DNA from: Shewanella profunda
GTDB lineage: Bacteria > Pseudomonadota > Gammaproteobacteria > Enterobacterales > Shewanellaceae
Direction: 5' to 3'
Length of the DNA: 64,000 nucleotides
Assembly: GCF_023283765.1 (NCBI RefSeq)
Contig: NZ_JAKILG010000020.1
Location: forward strand, 1 to 64,000
Below, one piece after another: positions 36,014-45,134 of the stretch (the stretch's first letter is position 1; each line of letters opens with the position of its first letter). A program made the position numbers and the translations under genes. The notes under the pieces were generated by a model. It saw nothing but the letters and a program-made list of their open reading frames with translations. It was not told the DNA's origin and searched no databases.

Positions 36014-37288
36014 ATGAACTGCCAGATAAACGATCGTCACTCAACGACAGAACCCAACGATCCGTTAGCCCCTACAAATGCCCACGGCATATCGATGGGG
36101 ACCACTATAATCTTTGCAATAGCCTGCGGGCTAAGCGTTGCCAACATCTACTTTGCACACCCTCTACTGGACACTATGGCCGCTGACTTCGGCATAAGTC
36201 CTTCGGTGATTGGCTTGATCGTTACGCTGACGCAAATCGGTTACGCATGCGGGCTTTTGTTCATTGTGCCATTGGGCGACATTCTCGATCGCCGCAAGCT
36301 TATCGTAGCTCAGGGCCTGCTGTCCGCTATCGCACTGACAGTTGTTGCGACGACACGAAATGAAACAGTGTTGTTTATCGCCATGGTCGCAGTAGGACTA
36401 TTGGCCGTGGTCGTGCAGGTTTTGGTGGCTTTTGCTGCGATGCTCGCCTCGCCGACGACGCGAGGAAAGACGGTCGGGATGGTGACCAGTGGCATAGTCG
36501 TCGGTCTGTTGCTGGCCCGCTTCGTGTCTGGAGTGCTTGCCGATCTCGGCGGCTGGCGCACGGTTTATATGACATCTGCCATAACAACCTTGCTCATGGC
36601 CGCAGTCCTCTATCGCATTCTGCCGCGCGAGGCTGCCCCTCGCTCCTCGGTTTCCTATCCAGTACTACTTCGCTCGGTGCTAACATTGTTTGTGGAGGAG
36701 CCGATTCTGCGGGTCCGTGCCATTCTTGCCCTACTAATATTTGCCGCTTTCAGCACATTCTGGACCGCGCTGGTGTTGCCACTTAGCGCACCGCCTTACA
36801 CTATGTCGCATACGCAAATCGGTCTGTTTGGTCTTGCAGGGCTGGCTGGGGTATTCGCCGCCAGCGGAGCTGGACGTTTGGCTGATAGGGGTCTTGGGCA
36901 ATGGACGAGCGGGATATCTCTGCTGTTGTTGCTCACATCGTGGGGATTGATTGCCCTTCTTGATTCCTCAATGTTGGCGCTGGTGATGGGGGTGATCATC
37001 CTAGATCTGGCTGTGCAGGCCGTCCACGTGACCAATCAAAGTATGATCTTCGCCATCCGGCCCGAGGCGCATAGCCGACTGGTTGCCGGCTACATGCTAT
37101 TCTACTCTATCGGAAGCGCCATCGGAGCTATTGCCTCAACGGCGATATACGAGCGTGCTGGTTGGAACGGCGTATGCCTTTTGGGCGCAACCATCAGCAT
37201 AGTGGGTGTGATTTTCTGGGCTGCCACAGCGCATATCGGGCGAGCACAGCTTCAGGCGGCACTGTTATCGAGCCTGCGCAAGCATTAG
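36014..37288 (+). CDS. MFS transporter (DHA1 type)
   Basis: Inner-membrane transporter of 424 aa. ATG 36014 has AGGA six to seven bases upstream; the open frame extends a little further 5' but lacks support. After a 35-residue polar N-terminus, twelve hydrophobic segments follow, starting IIFAIACGLSVANIYFAHPL, a hallmark of YybF/NepI-like DHA1 exporters, with GDILDRRKLIVAQG as the loop 2-3 motif A. The context of an HxlR regulator suggests inducible efflux of a toxic small molecule. GC-rich composition suggests recent acquisition with its regulator. Confidence 0.92.
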   Translation: MNCQINDRHSTTEPNDPLAPTNAHGISMGTTIIFAIACGLSVANIYFAHPLLDTMAADFGISPSVIGLIVTLTQIGYACGLLFIVPLGDILDRRKLIVAQGLLSAIALTVVATTRNETVLFIAMVAVGLLAVVVQVLVAFAAMLASPTTRGKTVGMVTSGIVVGLLLARFVSGVLADLGGWRTVYMTSAITTLLMAAVLYRILPREAAPRSSVSYPVLLRSVLTLFVEEPILRVRAILALLIFAAFSTFWTALVLPLSAPPYTMSHTQIGLFGLAGLAGVFAASGAGRLADRGLGQWTSGISLLLLLTSWGLIALLDSSMLALVMGVIILDLAVQAVHVTNQSMIFAIRPEAHSRLVAGYMLFYSIGSAIGAIASTAIYERAGWNGVCLLGATISIVGVIFWAATAHIGRAQLQAALLSSLRKH

Positions 37289-37489
37289 CGTATAAATACA
37301 CACTAATGCTTGCCTCGATCCTATCGCCAAGCCCAGGAACAACACCAGTAGAGACCAATTCCCAAGGCATTTTCATCCCGCTTTTCGGTAGTGAAGAGCA
37401 TAAAATAGTGGGATGAAATACGGAATATTTACATTAAGAGCGTTGGGAATTCAGCTTACTGTCTAGATTCGCTAACCTAAAGAGGTGAT

Positions 37490-37517
37490 AAAAGCGCTGC
37501 AATCGCAGCGCTTTTTA
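37490..37517. terminator. Bidirectional terminator between the MFS gene and the M48 gene
   Basis: AGCGCTGC/GCAGCGCT stem with AATC loop, flanked by A-run and T-run. It directly follows the minus-strand M48 gene stop and can also end plus-strand transcription from the MFS gene. Confidence 0.85.
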
Positions 37518-37523
37518 TTGGTA

Positions 37524-38846
37524 TTATCCTCGGCAATAAGTGGGTAGATAGGTATCGGGAATACCGTTACTGCTGCAAACCCAAGTGATATTGCTCTGTT
37601 CATCAACTTGGGGTGATAAATACACTTCATAATCTTGGTAATCACCGAGGGCTTCGCCCCCAACAAACCCGACTATGCCATCAGTGTATAGATTAAATGT
37701 CGCTAATTGTTCATCCGTTAGCCCAAGCACCTCCAATTCTGTAGGCCAGGTTTTGTTGGTTTGATAGTAGCGGGTTAATGTGTCTGTGATCGGCGTAAAT
37801 GATTGATGCAGTTGGTCGATACGTTCCATTGCCAGCGCGGCATCGGGGACTGTCAGCGTCAGTGTTGGCGTATCGCTTGGTGTCTCATAACTCATGGTTG
37901 CGCCCATTTTTTCTTGATATTCCTTGTACGCCGGAATCGCTACCGCCGCAGCAATACCAATAATCACAGCAAATACAATGAGTCCTCCGCCAGCCGTTCC
38001 CAAGCGTGGCATAAAGAGGCTAAATACATAGGCCCATGCACTGCGTGATGGCGGCGCATATTCCACTCCTTGCGCTTTGGCTTGTACTCTTGCCATACGC
38101 TTAGTTAGCCAAGGGTAGCTGCCGTTAAGCTCGTGCAGTGACATCCAAAATCCACCCGATTCACGGGCTTGAAGGATATATTGATCCACATTCATACGTT
38201 TCCACTGTTCAACACCTGCGGCTAAAACAGCAACGGCATTCGTGGCAGAACGTAAGCTATTGCAGCAACGTAGGCCATGGAGATCACAGGTATATTCACA
38301 GGCACGGGAGTAGGCTGCACCCACTAAAGGTAACCAAGTGGCGAAGACTAAGAAGGGCGCTTTACCTATATGATTGCGGCGAATATGGCCTAACTCGTGG
38401 CCGATATAGAAGTTAAGCGCATCTTTATCGGACTCTAATGCATCCACAATCGATGAAAACAGCACTATATAGTTACGGCGTAGAAAACGCGTCGCCAGTG
38501 CGTTAAGCATGCCATCGGCAGCCAGCAAGTAAGCGCGTGGTGGCTGACTGATTTCTAAGCGTTCGCAGCAGGCTAAATATTGTTTATGTAATTCAGGGAA
38601 TTGCTCTGGATTGATTTCGACAGCCGTACCTTTTAGGTAGCTAATAAAAGCGGAGTGGCTAAAGAGATAAATAATAAAAAACATCAGCACATAAACTAGT
38701 GCAAGACCTTTAGTTGCGAAGATAATCGCGATCCAAATCAGTCCTGAAATGATGGCTAATATTGTGAACAGTGATTTTTCCTTTGAGTAAACAATGTCGG
38801 CTATTTGGATGGGTTTTTCGTTCCCTGCGGTAATAACTTGTTCCAT
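37524..38846 (-). CDS. M48-family zinc metallopeptidase fused to a type IV pilin-like C-terminal segment
   Basis: Membrane protein of 440 aa. Two transmembrane segments (about 28-46 and 48-66) precede an M48 peptidase domain with HELGH (150-154) and a downstream glutamate E184 in ACEYTCD. After about residue 285 comes GGGLIVFAVIIGIAAAVAIP followed by AYKEYQEK, which looks like the hydrophobic helix of a type IV pilin but internal. The extreme C-terminus (NITWVCSSNG, then DTYLPTYC) matches the disulfide-bounded end of pilins. Activity is probably membrane-associated proteolysis at the inner membrane; the role of the pilin-like part is unknown. It is monocistronic, with a terminator immediately after the stop. 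Confidence 0.85.
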   Translation of the reverse strand: MEQVITAGNEKPIQIADIVYSKEKSLFTILAIISGLIWIAIIFATKGLALVYVLMFFIIYLFSHSAFISYLKGTAVEINPEQFPELHKQYLACCERLEISQPPRAYLLAADGMLNALATRFLRRNYIVLFSSIVDALESDKDALNFYIGHELGHIRRNHIGKAPFLVFATWLPLVGAAYSRACEYTCDLHGLRCCNSLRSATNAVAVLAAGVEQWKRMNVDQYILQARESGGFWMSLHELNGSYPWLTKRMARVQAKAQGVEYAPPSRSAWAYVFSLFMPRLGTAGGGLIVFAVIIGIAAAVAIPAYKEYQEKMGATMSYETPSDTPTLTLTVPDAALAMERIDQLHQSFTPITDTLTRYYQTNKTWPTELEVLGLTDEQLATFNLYTDGIVGFVGGEALGDYQDYEVYLSPQVDEQSNITWVCSSNGIPDTYLPTYCRG

Positions 38847-39109
38847 GTTGATCCTTTTCCTAGTGAAATGATAAGCGGCGTGAAAATAGTCAATTTTCCA
38901 AGGAAATTCAATCTCTATAGCCGATTAAGCAAAAATTAACCTTTCTGTCATCAATTTCATTTGTCAGAAATGAGAGTTTGATAAGATGGGGGATAGTTAG
39001 GTTTTTTCAACTAAGGTCAGAACGACAATTTGTGGGAGCATCAACAAAGCTAAAGTCGTTTGGGGCTACAATGCATCAGAAATTAACATTGATTGAAGGG
39101 AAGTCCACA

Positions 39110-39547
39110 ATGAAACAGGCATTAGTCCATATTGCTTTGGTCGTAAAAGATTACGATGAAGCAATTGATTTTTATGTGAATAAGCTAAAATTTGAATTAG
39201 TGGAAGACAGTTATCAAGCCGAGCAAGATAAACGCTGGGTCGTCGTGGCGCCACCGGGGTCTAGAGGCGCTTCCATTTTGTTGGCGCGGGCCTCAAAACC
39301 AGAGCAATTTGACTTTATTGGCAATCAGGCCGGCGGGCGGGTATTTTTATTTTTAAATACCGATGATTTTTGGCGTGATTATCAACGCATGCTTGCCGAT
39401 GGGATCCACTTTGTACGTGAACCGCAGGAACAAGATTACGGCACTGTTGCTGTATTTGAAGATCTCTACGGTAATCTTTGGGATTTGCTGCAGCTTAATG
39501 TGCAGCATCCAATGGCGCAAAGGTTAGCTTATCAAGGGTTAGCGTGA
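39110..39547 (+). CDS. VOC-superfamily protein (glyoxalase/bleomycin-resistance fold)
   Basis: Cytoplasmic protein of 145 aa. ATG 39110 is supported by GAAGGGAAG upstream; a longer frame from 38978 lacks a ribosome-binding site. Two beta-alpha-beta-beta-beta modules are visible: HIALVVKDYDEAIDFYVNKL at the start, with H7 as a possible metal ligand, and TVAVFEDLYGNLWDLLQ near the C-terminus with a candidate glutamate ligand. This pattern resembles small dioxygenase/glyoxalase-like VOC proteins of unknown substrate. The gene converges with and overlaps the DUF3157 gene by 9 bp. Confidence 0.88.
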   Translation: MKQALVHIALVVKDYDEAIDFYVNKLKFELVEDSYQAEQDKRWVVVAPPGSRGASILLARASKPEQFDFIGNQAGGRVFLFLNTDDFWRDYQRMLADGIHFVREPQEQDYGTVAVFEDLYGNLWDLLQLNVQHPMAQRLAYQGLA

Positions 39548-40165
39548 GTTAATTTCGGTGATTTTGAGATCGATTAACTGCTTTTGCCACAGGCTCTTAT
39601 CTATACCTTCAACCCAAATAATGCTGCTCTTACGCTGTTCACCTCTACGAAGATAGGTTTCTGGCATGCGGAAAATAGCTTCCCAAACTTCGAGTTTATC
39701 GGTTTTTAACAGTGTGCCATTATCGGCGAAGAAACGGGCTTCGACCTCGACTAAGGTAACGTGTTCATTACTGGTGCTGGTAAGTTCGAACGTGAGTCCG
39801 AGTTTATCGCCTTTCCATTGGCTGTCAGTAAAGCTGACTTTAATACCGTCTTTAGCGGTTGAACCTAGCAGCTCGGGTTTGGCAATTGCGGTAGCGGTAA
39901 GTGTCGTTACTGGCACGATGACAGCTGAGCTTGTGGTCATACTAGGGGCGCCGCTAACCGTACTCGATGCACTTACCACCGCTTCAGTGGCTAAAACATT
40001 CGGTGCGGCTTGGGTTTCTGTAAGCACATATTCCCAAGTAAAATCATCTTTTAACCTAACTTGAGCGCCATTTTCTAAGGTGATATTTGCCACATCAGCC
40101 GCAATTGCCGATGAGGATAGTAGTAGCAATGAGCTAAGCGCGCTAAGGCGTAGTAAAGTGTGCAT
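39539..40165 (-). CDS. DUF3157-like periplasmic protein
   Basis: Secreted protein of 208 aa when started at ATG 40165, where GGAG lies about ten bases upstream; the longer frame to 40213 would disrupt a clear signal peptide (MHTLLRLSALSSLLLLSSSA, cleavage after AIA). The mature N-terminus NITLENGAQVRLKDDFTWEY is characteristic of DUF3157. A Thr/Ser/Val-rich linker (about 55-95) precedes a beta-rich C-terminal domain (KVSFTDSQWKGDKLGLTFEL). Function unknown. It overlaps the convergent VOC gene. Confidence 0.75.
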   Translation of the reverse strand: MHTLLRLSALSSLLLLSSSAIAADVANITLENGAQVRLKDDFTWEYVLTETQAAPNVLATEAVVSASSTVSGAPSMTTSSAVIVPVTTLTATAIAKPELLGSTAKDGIKVSFTDSQWKGDKLGLTFELTSTSNEHVTLVEVEARFFADNGTLLKTDKLEVWEAIFRMPETYLRRGEQRKSSIIWVEGIDKSLWQKQLIDLKITEINSR

Positions 40166-40391
40166 TGGTTTCTGGCTCCGATATCCGTCTGAATCAATAT
40201 TGGGGACTAACATAATTTATTTACCCTGTATCAGTCACTGACTAAGTTGTGTTTTGGTGAAGAAAATCTACTTTGCTAAGTACTTGATTATAAATACGCC
40301 TAATGACCTTTTATCTCAATCATCCTAAAAGTTTTAAGTTTTTATGAACTATTGTTACAATCCCCCGGTCCTATCTTCAGCTATCCGTTGA

Positions 40392-40877
40392 TTGACGCCA
40401 ATTTTTTATCTTAATTATCAAATAATAAGACAAAGAGAAATCCAAATTTTTACGTTATTGGCTAAGAAAACAGGCAACGTATGGGGCGTGATGGTATTTA
40501 CCATTCTGACCTTGTTCTGTTTGACTCAAAATAGTGGAATGCTTAACTTGCTGCTCAAGGATACGAGTGCGCAAGCGATTTCGGCTACGTCTTTTCCAAA
40601 CGCTAACTCGGTTTCAAGCTCAAGCAATATGACTAGCAGTGTCGACGCCCAAGCGGCAGGCGCTGAGTTAGTAAAAACTGAGCCTAAGCAATGTGAATTG
40701 TCTAAAAAATCGATCCGTACCTGTATCGATGCCCCTAGTACCATCCCATTTTTTATCTTGTTGTTCCTACTTCCTTTACTTCCCCGCGCCTCTCGCGTGA
40801 TAACACTTTTACCAATACAGGGTTATCAAGCTAAACCTAGGCGAATACATCTTACGCTCTGCCGCTTTCAAGAATAA
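40392..40877 (+). CDS. scsA: ScsA-like small membrane protein (suppressor of copper sensitivity operon)
   Basis: Open frame of 161 codons beginning at TTG 40392; the exact start is uncertain, and the coding part may begin further in. One hydrophobic segment lies at about 30-48 and another at about 118-130 (IPFFILLFLLPLLPR). A Cys pair (KQCELSKKSIRTC) precedes the second, and the C-terminus RIHLTLCRFQE recalls ScsA of enterobacterial scs operons. The genes downstream are scsB, scsC and scsD, which supports the call. Sequence similarity to ScsA is from memory of the C-terminal pattern only. Confidence 0.55.
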   Translation: MTPIFYLNYQIIRQREIQIFTLLAKKTGNVWGVMVFTILTLFCLTQNSGMLNLLLKDTSAQAISATSFPNANSVSSSSNMTSSVDAQAAGAELVKTEPKQCELSKKSIRTCIDAPSTIPFFILLFLLPLLPRASRVITLLPIQGYQAKPRRIHLTLCRFQE

Positions 40878-41291
40878 AAATAACTTATTTATCAATTTGA
40901 TAGGTGAGTTTGTTTATGCATGCTTTTACTAGCTCGATATTTTATTTTTCTCGCCCGTTTGTCGGTAGAAAATAGAACTAAGTGGCTGCTGAACATCCGG
41001 TTTTACACATCACATCTCCCTATCAGACTTCTTCAACCAAACCTTCTATCACGCTGATATTTCTAAAGCCGTTACGATATTTGTAACCAGAACATAGCGT
41101 TGGCCAGTATTTAAATGGTTAAGAAGCAAGGTAAGCATAAGCATTTGCTCGGTATAACTTAGTTTGGCTTTGAAAATACGGTTAGAGGCGATTCAACACC
41201 TTAAGTATTGCAATGGCAAATGCTGACGAAATATCAAAGAGATTAATATGCAATTGAATAACATAAAGTTAATGCATATTTTGGGGACAAA
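40878..41291. other. Gap between scsA-like gene and scsB
   Basis: About 410 bp, AT-rich. No convincing gene; a 17-codon frame from the ATG at about 40916 is the only short candidate. It may hold a separate promoter for scsBCD. Confidence 0.5.
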
Positions 41292-43439
41292 ATGAGTACA
41301 TTAAAATCCATGTTAACCAGATTCTGGATACTAGCTTTAGTAGTGACGAGTCCGTCGTTATTGGCTGCATCGACGGGGTGGTTGGTTAATGATAATCACC
41401 CGCCAGCTAAGGTGCGGTTTATGCTGACCGGTGCCGTAGATCCTGCAACCAATACCTTGTCCGCCGTACTTGAAGTACAACTTGAGGGCGATTGGAAAAC
41501 CTATTGGCGTAGTCCTGGAGAAGGCGGTATCGCGCCTACTATCAAGTGGGATGGCTCACGCAATCTACAACAGGTGGATTGGAGATGGCCGGCGCCAGAG
41601 GAATTCTCATTACTGGGATTACAAACCTTTGGTTACAAAGGGAATACAACTTTTCCATTAACCCTAAAAGTCGATGATATCGCCACTCCAACTCAGCTGC
41701 GCGGCAAAGTGACGCTGTCGACCTGTACCACCATCTGCGTACTGACGGATTATCAGTTAAGTCTCGATTTCACGCCCAATGCGCTGCAAGCGGATACCGA
41801 TGCTATGTTGGCCTACAACAAGGCCGTGTCGCTTGTGCCGCAAAAAGTGTTGACCCAAGAGGGTCAAAATCCTGCGATGACAATGGGTTGGGATGCTGCC
41901 AAAGGTCAACTTGAAGTTAGGCTTAATGATGCCAACTGGCAGCGTCCAAGCGTGATTATCGATGGCGAGCCAGATACCACATTCAAGCTAGTGAGCTTAA
42001 AGCCAAGTGAAAGTGATACTAACGGCAAACAATTGATTGGTATTTTTAGCGGTAAAAGTTGGCTTGGAGAGCCAGAAGTCTTAGGTAAATCGCTGAACAT
42101 TACTGTCATCGATAGCGAGCGAGCACTGGAATACAGTGCCGAAGTTAAGCCTGTGGTGATTACCCAGGAAAGTACCTCGATATTTAGCATAATACTGCTG
42201 GCGCTTATTGGTGGTTTGATCTTAAACGTCATGCCCTGCGTGTTACCAGTGCTTGGCATGAAGCTCGGTTCAGTGGTTGCCGCGCCTGATCTTAAGCGTA
42301 ATCAAATCCGCCAACAGTTCATCGCATCGGCGCTGGGAATATTAGCTTCATTCTGGTTACTGGCTGGTTTTATCCTAATGCTTAAGCTCACGGGTCAAGC
42401 GATTGGCTGGGGTGTGCAGTTCCAAAACCCTTGGTTTATTGGCTTTATGGCGCTTGTGACCACAGTGTTTGCATTCAATATGTTAGGTGTGTTTGAGATT
42501 AACTTACCCTCTAACGTGCAAACCAAGTTAGCGACAACGGGCGGCAATAATAACAGCGGCCACTTTTTACAGGGCATGTTTGCTACGCTACTGGCGACAC
42601 CGTGCAGTGCACCATTTTTGGGTACTGCGGTCGCCTTCGCTTTGGGCGCCGATGTACTGAGCTTGTTTGCCATCTTTACCGCGTTGGCCGTGGGTATGGC
42701 GTTGCCTTGGTTGATTGTGGCGGCATTTCCGCAGGTGGCGGGTTATTTCCCTAAACCCGGTCGCTGGATGAACACAGTCAAAGTGTTTTTCTCTGGCATG
42801 TTGCTCCTCACCAGTTTATGGCTCATTAGCCTGTTGTCCAGCTTTATTGATGTGCTCTACCTGTGGCCGTTAGCTGGTATTATTACACTGATATTTATGG
42901 TGTTTATGGCTAAAAAATATGGCGCGATTGCCATTGTGAGCTGCTTCGGTATCGGCATTTTACTGTTGGCGGTTATTGCATTTATGACGGCGAACCAGTG
43001 GGCTAAACCTTTACCTGCGGATCTTGCTTGGACGCCATTGGATCAAGTATTGATTCATCAGCAGGTTGCCAAAGGCAAGACTGTATTTGTCGATGTGACT
43101 GCCGATTGGTGTATCACCTGTAAGGCCAATAAAATCGGCGTGATCCTACAAGACCCTGTTTATAGCCTGTTGCAACAGCAGCATATTTTACCGATGAAGG
43201 GTGATTGGACTACGCCTTCTGAGCCCATTACTCACTACCTGCAAAGCCATAATCGTTTCGGGGTGCCATTCAACGTGGTGTACGGCCCGGGTGCACCGCA
43301 AGGCATTGAGTTGCCAGAAATCCTATCGACTGATCTCGTGCTTGCTGCGATTGAACAAGCATCTATGTTGCCTGCAGGATCAATAGAAAGTCAGCCCTCA
43401 GCATCAAATGAAAAGTCATCTGCTGCGGCAGGGAAATAA
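41292..43439 (+). CDS. scsB: ScsB: DsbD-like transmembrane thiol-disulfide reductase
   Basis: Protein of 715 aa. A signal peptide (to about residue 27) leads into a periplasmic alpha/beta-type region with a Cys pair (STCTTICVLTDY), then eight or so transmembrane helices with MPCVLPVLGMKL and ATPCSAPFLGTAVAF, the redox cysteines of the DsbD core, and a C-terminal thioredoxin-like domain with WCITC (C607, C610). It moves electrons from cytoplasmic thioredoxin to periplasmic partners, here probably ScsC. The order scsB-scsC-scsD matches copper-sensitivity suppressor operons. Confidence 0.93.
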   Translation: MSTLKSMLTRFWILALVVTSPSLLAASTGWLVNDNHPPAKVRFMLTGAVDPATNTLSAVLEVQLEGDWKTYWRSPGEGGIAPTIKWDGSRNLQQVDWRWPAPEEFSLLGLQTFGYKGNTTFPLTLKVDDIATPTQLRGKVTLSTCTTICVLTDYQLSLDFTPNALQADTDAMLAYNKAVSLVPQKVLTQEGQNPAMTMGWDAAKGQLEVRLNDANWQRPSVIIDGEPDTTFKLVSLKPSESDTNGKQLIGIFSGKSWLGEPEVLGKSLNITVIDSERALEYSAEVKPVVITQESTSIFSIILLALIGGLILNVMPCVLPVLGMKLGSVVAAPDLKRNQIRQQFIASALGILASFWLLAGFILMLKLTGQAIGWGVQFQNPWFIGFMALVTTVFAFNMLGVFEINLPSNVQTKLATTGGNNNSGHFLQGMFATLLATPCSAPFLGTAVAFALGADVLSLFAIFTALAVGMALPWLIVAAFPQVAGYFPKPGRWMNTVKVFFSGMLLLTSLWLISLLSSFIDVLYLWPLAGIITLIFMVFMAKKYGAIAIVSCFGIGILLLAVIAFMTANQWAKPLPADLAWTPLDQVLIHQQVAKGKTVFVDVTADWCITCKANKIGVILQDPVYSLLQQQHILPMKGDWTTPSEPITHYLQSHNRFGVPFNVVYGPGAPQGIELPEILSTDLVLAAIEQASMLPAGSIESQPSASNEKSSAAAGK

Positions 43440-43623
43440 CGCTAGTAAACATCAATTCATTCGGTAACTAACCGAGTGACTTTTACATATTCTGATCAGG
43501 GAGAGCTCTGATCTAAGACAATGGAAATCGATTATGAAACCGACAATTCAAGCACAAAACCTAACGGAATCAACGAAAGCAACTTATGCAGAGAATGCAA
43601 TCCACTCAAACGGAGTCACTAGC

Positions 43624-44448
43624 ATGTCGAAATTTAACTCTTTATTTAACTCCTTGTTTGGCAGTCGTAAGTTGCAGATGTTTGCTGTCTCGGGTGTCGC
43701 CATGGCAATGCTAGTGGTTTCCTTGCCTTCGGTGAGCACCATGGCCTATGCCAAGGACAGCAGTTTATCGGCGGCGCAGCAGCAAGAGGTGCGAGCGATT
43801 CTTAAAGATGCCTTGATCAATGATCCTGATCTATTGAAAGAGGCGATTATTGCGTTGCAGCAAAGAGAGCAAGAAGGGGCCGATATGTCGATGCAAACGA
43901 GCATAGCCGCAAATCAGCAAGCTATATATGAAACCAAAAGCGATCCATGGAAGGGTGCTGCGACACCAGAGATCTCTATGGTGTATTTCACCGATTTTAA
44001 CTGTCCATACTGCAAGAAAATCGAGCCTTTGTTGAACAAGCTGATTGAAGAGTTTCCGCAGTTGAAGATCATAATCAAAATGGTGCCACTGCAGGGTGAA
44101 GGTTCCAAAATGGCGGTCGATTTTGCCCAAACGGTTTGGTTAAACGAGCCTGAAAAGTATCTCAAAGTGAAGGATATGTTGATGTCGAGTCCACGTGGGC
44201 TGGATGCGGCTGCCATTGCTAAGGTCGCTAAGCTGACGGCAACTGAGCGCTGGGTGGGTAACACTGATGAGCGCGTCGCTAAAATGGTCGATGACAATAT
44301 CAATTTAATGAATGAGTTAGGAATAGGTGGCACCCCAAGTATGATAGTTGCCGATACGGTTATTCCCGGATTAGTGCCTTACGAAGTGTTAAAAGAGCAG
44401 CTTGAAGCCGCGATAGCCGCCAAAGATAAGACGCAGAAGAACAGTTAA
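43624..44448 (+). CDS. scsC: ScsC: periplasmic DsbA/DsbG-like thiol-disulfide protein
   Basis: Protein of 274 aa from ATG 43624 (GGAG upstream); a frame from ATG 43534 would add 30 residues ahead of the signal peptide. The signal spans roughly residues 18-43 (ends MAYA). An N-terminal helical region (AQQQEVRAILKDALINDPDL) typical of oligomerising ScsC proteins precedes the DsbA-like thioredoxin fold with CPYC (C127, C130) and cis-proline loop GGTPS. It is probably kept reduced by ScsB and acts as a disulfide isomerase protecting proteins from copper stress. ScsD starts immediately after its stop. Confidence 0.9.
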   Translation: MSKFNSLFNSLFGSRKLQMFAVSGVAMAMLVVSLPSVSTMAYAKDSSLSAAQQQEVRAILKDALINDPDLLKEAIIALQQREQEGADMSMQTSIAANQQAIYETKSDPWKGAATPEISMVYFTDFNCPYCKKIEPLLNKLIEEFPQLKIIIKMVPLQGEGSKMAVDFAQTVWLNEPEKYLKVKDMLMSSPRGLDAAAIAKVAKLTATERWVGNTDERVAKMVDDNINLMNELGIGGTPSMIVADTVIPGLVPYEVLKEQLEAAIAAKDKTQKNS

Positions 44449-44449
44449 G

Positions 44450-44998
44450 ATGAAGCTAAAAGAAACTGAAAATATGAGCGCCGAACAGGTTTCGATATCC
44501 TTACCTAAACGCATATGGGGCTGGACTAAGCAGTTACTACTCTGGTTATTGTTAGCCCTAGTGGTAACGAGCGTGATGGACATCTGGCGCGGCAAAGATA
44601 TCCCACGGGATAATTTACCGTCACTTCAAGGTATCACGCTGGCAGGGGCTGAGGTTGATATTGCCACACTCAGCCAAGATCAAGCGGTACTAGTGTACTT
44701 TTGGGGTACATGGTGCCCTGTGTGTAATTTTGTTAGTCCCGCGGTGAATCAAATGTTGGCCTATTACCCAGTAGTGACGGTTGCCATGAGTTCTGGTGAG
44801 GATGATAAGCTGAGGAAATATCTTCAACATAAGGGTTATGGGTTTGACACTATTAACGATAGCGACAACAAAATTGCCCGTGATTGGTCATTGCAGGCAA
44901 CGCCAACCATCATGATCTTTAAAGATGGCGAGTTAAAACACTACACTACGGGCTTTACCAGTCTGCCAGGAATGTGGTGGCGAATGATCTTTGCTTAA
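44450..44998 (+). CDS. scsD: ScsD: membrane-anchored TlpA/thioredoxin-like protein
   Basis: Protein of 182 aa. One N-terminal transmembrane segment (about 28-45) anchors a periplasmic thioredoxin-like domain with GTWCPVCNF (C89, C92) and the cis-proline ATPTIMIF. The start may alternatively be ATG 44474 (MSAEQ). It begins 1 bp after the scsC stop and completes the scsABCD order. Presumably it takes part in periplasmic thiol redox control under copper or oxidative stress. Confidence 0.9.
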   Translation: MKLKETENMSAEQVSISLPKRIWGWTKQLLLWLLLALVVTSVMDIWRGKDIPRDNLPSLQGITLAGAEVDIATLSQDQAVLVYFWGTWCPVCNFVSPAVNQMLAYYPVVTVAMSSGEDDKLRKYLQHKGYGFDTINDSDNKIARDWSLQATPTIMIFKDGELKHYTTGFTSLPGMWWRMIFA

Positions 44999-45134
44999 CC
45001 TGAACGCAGTTTGCCGGAGGTGCTTAGGGACTTGCCCAAGTACAGTGGATCCAAAGCAAAATCTGGTAACTGCATTAGTTGAGTTTGCTCGCATCTTTAA
45101 GCACTATGTCGCATTGAAAGCAGAGGAGATAAGT

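Noticed and set aside
35515-36186. Plus-strand open frame of 223 codons over the HxlR gene and MFS start
   Set aside because: It is antisense to a clear HxlR gene and overlaps the MFS gene in another frame; the composition is not protein-like.
44991-45134. N-terminal extension of the DUF1090 gene
   Set aside because: A signal peptide and strong ribosome-binding site start at 45135; the extension overlaps scsD and has no support.
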